Below, in pieces: positions 59,855 to 64,000 of a stretch of 64,000 nucleotides of DNA. The notes beneath the pieces are model-generated. The model saw only the letters and a list, made by a program, of their open reading frames with translations, made no database searches and had not been told where the DNA came from. Both the position numbers and the translations under genes were made by a program. The stretch covers positions 124,001 through 188,000 of the forward strand of contig NZ_FXBS01000004.1 in assembly GCF_900178005.1 (NCBI RefSeq), given 5' to 3'. The first letter of the stretch is position 1. The number at the start of each line of letters is the position of its first letter. The DNA comes from Tuberibacillus sp. Marseille-P3662 (GTDB lineage: Bacteria > Bacillota > Bacilli > Bacillales > Sporolactobacillaceae).

Positions 59855-60631
59855 TTACTCACCGGTAAATTCAGGTTTTCGTTTGTCATTAAAAGCGGTC
59901 AAGGCCTCCACCCGATCCTGCGTCGGAATCGTCACATCATAAGCCTTGGATTCAATATTCAGACCCGTATGTAGATCCGTATTCATGCCGTTTCTAATCG
60001 CATATTTTGCCTGTTTTACGGCCACGGGGGCATTTTGTTGCATACGTTCGGCTAGCTGCGAGCAAGTGTGTATTAATTGCTCCCTGGATGTCACACTCGT
60101 CAATACACCATAATCCCGGGCTTCTTCTGATGTGAGGCGTTTCGCCGTCAATACCAGCTCCATCGCTTTGTCCTCACCAATTAAACGCGGCAGGCGCTGC
60201 GTTCCGCCAGCACCGGGGATAATCCCCATGCTCGTTTCCGTCAATCCCATTTTCGCATCTTCGACAGCAAACCGGAAATCACACGCTAAAGCAAGCTCAA
60301 ACCCGCCGCCAAAAGCATAGCCATTAACAGCCGCAATGGTTGGCTGCGGCAGTTCAGCAATCTGTTCAAATACTCCTCCAATTTTCTTAACGTTCCGACG
60401 CACTTGTTGTTCATTAAGCGTTTTCCGTTCTTTAAGATCCGCACCGGCGCTGAACGCCTTCTCACCTGCTCCGGTTATGATCACAACACTGACATCTTTA
60501 TCCGTTGCTATATTTTGTACGGTTGATTCCAATTGCTCTAGCATTTCGAAATTAAAACAGTTTAAAACCTCCGGCCGGTTTAACGTTATCGTCGCAACAT
60601 GATTGTTAATTTCACATAAAATGGGTCTCAT
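59855..60631 (-). CDS. Enoyl-CoA hydratase/isomerase family protein
   Basis: 258 residues, crotonase fold. Oxyanion-hole segments AFSAGADLKE (about 60-69) and VNGYAFGGGFELALACD (about 97-113), then the two catalytic Glu region (TETSMGIIPGAGGTQRLPRLIG, about 128-149). Hydrates trans-2-enoyl-CoA, similar to YngF/EchA8. No fatty acid operon is around it, so the pathway is open. Confidence 0.88.
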   Translation of the reverse strand: MRPILCEINNHVATITLNRPEVLNCFNFEMLEQLESTVQNIATDKDVSVVIITGAGEKAFSAGADLKERKTLNEQQVRRNVKKIGGVFEQIAELPQPTIAAVNGYAFGGGFELALACDFRFAVEDAKMGLTETSMGIIPGAGGTQRLPRLIGEDKAMELVLTAKRLTSEEARDYGVLTSVTSREQLIHTCSQLAERMQQNAPVAVKQAKYAIRNGMNTDLHTGLNIESKAYDVTIPTQDRVEALTAFNDKRKPEFTGE

Positions 60632-60876
60632 TCGTTATCTCCTTTCAATAAAGCGCTTACATAATATTATAACGCATAGCTCCGTTTTCTGCACGCTCGG
60701 TTTAAAATGAGCGACTTCGCCTCAAACATTAGCAACTTCCCGCAAACATGAGCAGATCCTCCAAATATGAACCTTAACATAAAAGCGAGTGATTTCGGAG
60801 CGTTCACTCTCAAAATCCTCCTCACAGAACAAATAATATTAAAAGCCACCCTAACAACAGGCGGCTTATTTCATTA
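60632..60876. other. Gene-free region with simple GAGCGA-type repeats
   Basis: Contains repeated words like GAGCGACTT, AAACATTAGC, AAACATGAGC and GAGCGTTCACTC around 60705-60820, a loose family also present at 41400-41460. No gene. Confidence 0.35.
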
Positions 60877-61096
60877 GGCTGTTTTCTAAAAAATTGTTGC
60901 TTTTGCATGGAATAAAAAACGACTCTAAACGCTCTGAGCAGCCCGAATACACGTAGACTCCTGCGGGAACCGCGGCCAAAGTGAGACCCCGCAGAACGAA
61001 GCGGTAGCGGAGTTCGAGGAGGCTCACTGGTCGCCCGCGGAAAGCGAAGTGTATTTGGGCTGCGGTCAAAAGCAACAATTCATACGAAAACAGCCT
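60877..61096. repeat. Dispersed repeat family A, long palindromic form
   Basis: Outer arms AGGCTGTTTTC and GAAAACAGCCT, then TTGTTGCTTTTG/CAAAAGCAACAA, then GCAGCCCGAATACAC/GTGTATTTGGGCTGC: a nearly complete terminal inverted repeat of about 40 bp per side. Core CTCCTGCGGGAACCGCGG and CCCGCGGAAAGCGAAG as in the other copies, without the GATCAGC hairpin module but with GCAGAACGAAGCGGTAGCGG. Confidence 0.8.
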
Positions 61097-61100
61097 TGCA

Positions 61101-62087
61101 TTAAAACATCATATCGAGAATGTGTTCCTCGTTAATCTTGCCAAAGTAGTGGTTAATGTCGATAGGTTGGAAGACCTGGGCTACGCTGTCTCGATCATAG
61201 CGTGTCCCTATTAACAGTTGCTCAATATCCTCAATATCCCCTAGACCAAAGAAATCACCATAAACTTTGGCTTCTTCAATGACACCTTTCCTCACTTCTA
61301 AGCGGATGTCGACGCGGCCGGCGGTAAATCGTTCTGTGTGACGAACGTTGAATTTAGGGGACTTCCCATAAATCCAATCCCAGTCACGATATTGGTCAGC
61401 AATCTCATGAATGCGTGCCCAGTCTTTCTCAGTCAGTTCATATTCCTGAATACCGCCTTCTTCTTCAAAAATATATTTTAACAACATTTGTCTAAACTGG
61501 ATTCTATCCATATCCTCATTCAAATGATCGCGGATATTCGTGACCCGGCTCCGGACTGACTTAATGCCCTTAGATTTGTATTTCTCTGCATCCGGATTAA
61601 GGGCGCGCGCAACATTATCCAAATTGACATCAAACATCAGCGTCCCGTGGCTGAACATGCGGCCTCTTGTAGAAAACTGCGCATTACCCGAAATTTTCTT
61701 ATCACCGACAATCAGATCATTCCGGCCTTGTAATTCAGCATCGACACCCATCTGATGCAATGCGCGGATGACCGGCTTTGTGAATTTTTCATAGTTATGG
61801 AAACTATCGCCGTCATCCTTGGTAATAAAACTGAAACTCAAGTCGCCTTCATCATTGTAAACCGCACCCCCACCGGAGAGTCGCCGGGCCACACTGACAT
61901 CATGCTCGCGGACATAATCCATATTAATTTCTTCAACGACATTTTGGTTCTTTCCGACAATGACGGTCGGTGTCATGCTGTAAAATAACAAATATGTCTC
62001 ATCAATGCTTAATTCGGTCAAAGCGTATTCTTCAATAGCAAAATTTAAATTTACGTCCATGATTTCTTGATTATTGATATATTTCAT
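61101..62087 (-). CDS. lplJ: Lipoate--protein ligase
   Basis: 328 residues from ATG 62085-62087 (GAGGTG 6 bases upstream). LplA family: VGKNQN, ARRLSGGGAVYND (lipoyl-AMP loop), NDLIVGDKKISGNAQ (catalytic Lys in GDKKISG) and FSHGTLMFDV, then an accessory C-terminal domain. Attaches free lipoate to dehydrogenase E2 and GcvH proteins. LplJ is the best match in bacilli. Single gene. Confidence 0.93.
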   Translation of the reverse strand: MKYINNQEIMDVNLNFAIEEYALTELSIDETYLLFYSMTPTVIVGKNQNVVEEINMDYVREHDVSVARRLSGGGAVYNDEGDLSFSFITKDDGDSFHNYEKFTKPVIRALHQMGVDAELQGRNDLIVGDKKISGNAQFSTRGRMFSHGTLMFDVNLDNVARALNPDAEKYKSKGIKSVRSRVTNIRDHLNEDMDRIQFRQMLLKYIFEEEGGIQEYELTEKDWARIHEIADQYRDWDWIYGKSPKFNVRHTERFTAGRVDIRLEVRKGVIEEAKVYGDFFGLGDIEDIEQLLIGTRYDRDSVAQVFQPIDINHYFGKINEEHILDMMF

Positions 62088-62249
62088 GTCACTCACCTCT
62101 GCTTCAATTCCGCTGATATTGTCCTCTCTTAATGTAAAACGAAAAATCGGGCACGTCCAATCATTTTATTTCACTAAAGGGGGAAAATCACCTCTAAATA
62201 TGTTAGTCTATGAGTATTAGATTTTGATGTAGATAAGAGGTGGCCAACC

Positions 62250-63383
62250 ATGTACAAAACGGTTTTATTCGACGTCGATGGGGTTCTATTAAGTGAAGAA
62301 AGATATTTCGATGCCTCAGCATTAACCATATGGGAAATGCTGAACAGCGACCATTATTTGGGGCTTCATCCCGAAGCCTTTACACCGGCACCCGGTGAAC
62401 CGGTCATCCGCCAAATCCGGGAAGATATTTTCGCTCAAGATGACGTACTGAATTTTATTAAAAGCCGCGGCATTAATGCGAACTGGGACATGGTATTCCT
62501 AACATTTTCCTACCAGTTGCTGCATATCTGTGCGCAACTGTCTGAACGATACCAGACCGATGTTGTCACTGCTTTAACAGGTGATATCGACCGGGAAACA
62601 TTAATATCGATTGGTGAACTCATTGAACAATCCGAAATCGATATACATACAGACTATGAAATGTTCGTTAAGGATTTTGAAACAAGCACCGTGGAAAAAC
62701 AGCAGCTTTTACTCTATCTTAACGACCTTGCTTTTGAAAAATTAGGCGTCAAAACTGAAGCTTTTTCACGCAACAGCAGTCTATGGGATGTTTGCCGGGA
62801 GGCGTTCCAAGAATGGTATGTCGGATCCGAAAACGTCGTCCATTCCACCGGAAAACCACCGATTCAACAGGGTAAAAAAGGCTTCCTAGCCAATGAAATT
62901 CCTGTTGTCAGCCAAGAGGCAATGACATCTGTTTTCACATCTATTAGTCAACACGCGACACTAGGAATCGGCACCGGACGCCCCAAACTTGAAACTCTCG
63001 AGCCTTTGAGTGATTTAGACGTGCTTAAATTCTTTGACCGTAATCGCATCGTGACCGCGAGTGACGTATTGGAAACGGAAGAAGCCCATCCTGATCTCGC
63101 ACCACTCGCCAAACCACAGCCATATACTTATGTGCAAGCCTTATTAGGAATGGACCAAGGCGCACATACCGCGTTAAGCCAGTCATTGCCACTGTCGGAA
63201 GGCGACCAGGTTCTTGTCGTCGGGGATTCCATCGCTGATTTGATGGCCGCCCGCTCCATGGGTGCCCGCTTCGCCGCCGTACTGACGGGGTTATCAGGGC
63301 AAAAAGCCCGAACCAAGTTTGAAGAATTGGAAGCTGACTATATTTTTGACGATATGCACGGAATACAAACACTGTTTGAGTGA
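62250..63383 (+). CDS. HAD-family hydrolase, long form
   Basis: 377 residues. HAD motif I DVDGVL (8-13), motif II in GIGTGRP (about 250), motif III KPQPY (Lys about 308), motif IV GDSIADLMAA (about 330). Large helical cap (about 20-230) makes it longer than typical HADs (about 220). Substrate unknown. AGAGGTGG precedes the ATG. Terminator follows. Confidence 0.82.
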   Translation: MYKTVLFDVDGVLLSEERYFDASALTIWEMLNSDHYLGLHPEAFTPAPGEPVIRQIREDIFAQDDVLNFIKSRGINANWDMVFLTFSYQLLHICAQLSERYQTDVVTALTGDIDRETLISIGELIEQSEIDIHTDYEMFVKDFETSTVEKQQLLLYLNDLAFEKLGVKTEAFSRNSSLWDVCREAFQEWYVGSENVVHSTGKPPIQQGKKGFLANEIPVVSQEAMTSVFTSISQHATLGIGTGRPKLETLEPLSDLDVLKFFDRNRIVTASDVLETEEAHPDLAPLAKPQPYTYVQALLGMDQGAHTALSQSLPLSEGDQVLVVGDSIADLMAARSMGARFAAVLTGLSGQKARTKFEELEADYIFDDMHGIQTLFE

Positions 63384-63393
63384 TTAGCACTTG

Positions 63394-63429
63394 AAAAAGG
63401 AGGTCTGTTTCAACAGCACCTCCTTTTTC
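63394..63429 (+). terminator. Terminator of HAD gene
   Basis: AAAAAGGAGGTCTG and CAGCACCTCCTTTTT-type arms, about 11-bp stem with T-run. Confidence 0.82.
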
Positions 63430-63517
63430 ATAGTGGTTCAATGCGCCGTTCTCCCCATCATAACAAGACTTTTCACTTAATAAACCTATTCATTTTGTAT
63501 ATAATTGAATAAAAGGC

Positions 63518-64000
63518 ATGACAGATTGCAAAGAAAGAAGTGATAGGACTATCGACGGTCAACCCAGTTATGGAAAAAAGGTTCAACATCGTAAACTATC
63601 TAAGAAACAAGTGTTCAAACGTAGTATTTTTGTCTTTATCGGGGTCGTTCTTGAAGCGGTTGCGTTAGAAACATTTCTTGTCCCTAACGGCATTATTGAT
63701 GGTGGCATCGTTGGAATTTCAATTATGCTTTCCCATCTCACCCATATCCAGATCGGTATTTTCTTATTCTTGTTAAATATGCCCTTTTGTATCCTCGGCT
63801 ATAAACAAATGGGCAAAACTTTTACGGTTACCTCAATCCTTGCTATTACCGCCTTATCCATTTTTACAGCTCTACTTGTTCCTGTTCCGAAATTCACGGG
63901 TGATTATTTATTAGCAGCCGTCTTTGGCGGTGTCCTTTTAGGTATTGGGGTTGGGCTTGTCGTGCGAAATGGCGGCTCTTCTGATGGAACCGAAATTTTA
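63518..64000 (+). CDS. YitT-family (DUF161) membrane protein, partial
   Basis: The plus-strand frame is open from ATG 63518 to the window end (161 codons). After a basic head (HRKLSKKQVFKRS) come helices with FIGVVLEAVALETFLVPNG, IIDGGIVGISIMLS, LFLLNMPFCILGYKQMGK, and GVLLGIGVGLVVRNGGSSDG, the YitT/DUF161 pattern. TATAAT at about 63499-63505 is close to the ATG (leader under 15 bases), so the real start may lie downstream. The C-terminal DUF2179 domain would be past the edge. Confidence 0.8.
   Translation, partial: MTDCKERSDRTIDGQPSYGKKVQHRKLSKKQVFKRSIFVFIGVVLEAVALETFLVPNGIIDGGIVGISIMLSHLTHIQIGIFLFLLNMPFCILGYKQMGKTFTVTSILAITALSIFTALLVPVPKFTGDYLLAAVFGGVLLGIGVGLVVRNGGSSDGTEIL

Noticed and set aside
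60132-60602. Plus-strand frames opposite the enoyl-CoA hydratase
   Set aside because: No start signals; the crotonase frame is complete.
63025-63441. 138-codon minus-strand frame opposite the HAD gene
   Set aside because: Arginine/proline-rich shadow, no start signals, and HAD motifs are clear on the plus strand.

Overview
The window looks like a chromosomal segment of a low-to-mid G+C, spore-forming member of the Bacillales (Bacillaceae/Sporolactobacillaceae-like). Evidence: a menFDHBE menaquinone operon with divergent menA, LtaS-type lipoteichoic acid synthase, LplJ-type lipoate ligase, an FMN riboswitch in front of ribU, strong AGGAGG ribosome binding sites with many TTG/GTG starts, and three tiny YjcZ-type sporulation proteins, each behind a sequence matching a SigK promoter. 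I saw no rRNA, tRNA or CRISPR array. Genus cannot be fixed from the sequence alone.

Layout. (1) 1-12 kb is an accessory, mostly AT-rich strip read almost entirely from the minus strand. It mixes intact small genes (lipoprotein, chloramphenicol phosphotransferase-like kinase, HIT hydrolase, alpha/beta hydrolase, many small membrane proteins) with decayed ones: a membrane protein with a stop at codon 10, a FlaR-like kinase without its P-loop, an ASCH-like fragment, a frameshifted GNAT acetyltransferase, a GntR fragment and two orphan group II intron 3' ends. A more GC-rich efflux unit (DHA2 MFS pump, TetR regulator, SDR dehydrogenase) sits inside it behind a promoter full of ATGAA-N-TTCAT palindromes. 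(2) 12-32 kb: PBP1A-type synthase, a tandem array of a structured dispersed repeat, a polytopic transporter-like protein, Dps, NhaC antiporter, K+ channel, VTT-domain protein, OsmC peroxiredoxin, then an NprR-like (HTH plus TPR) regulator with a small overlapping ORF, convergent with a thermolysin-family protease; then copC-copD, a Cu/Zn SOD, an AbrB-family membrane protein, a CDGSH protein and an EamA transporter. (3) 32-42 kb: phosphodiesterase, PC4-like protein, menaquinone cluster, queC. (4) 42-52 kb: ECF sigma with DUF4179 partner, alkaline phosphatase, an unassigned structured RNA candidate, PAP2 phosphatase, FMN riboswitch-ribU, three yjcZ genes, acyl-CoA thioesterase, 3D-domain hydrolase. 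(5) 52-64 kb: ddl, rpiA, ltaS, M48 protease, azlCD with a divergent XRE-cupin regulator, enoyl-CoA hydratase, lplJ, HAD hydrolase, and the start of a YitT-family gene.

How they work together: menFDHBE plus menA make menaquinone from chorismate; pbp1A, ddl and ltaS build the envelope; the TetR/MFS/SDR unit looks like self-regulated efflux; the NprR-like regulator, candidate peptide and neutral protease resemble a peptide-controlled stationary-phase protease module. Two dispersed repeat families (about 220-284 bp with CTCCTGCGGG cores; about 230 bp with GGGACAAA ends) and a 104-bp tandem repeat lie between genes. The most interesting items are the NprR-like module, the modular hairpin-bearing repeats, the candidate RNA at 45.66-45.82 kb, the small-ORF strip with recurring boundary motifs, and the triplicated SigK-yjcZ units.
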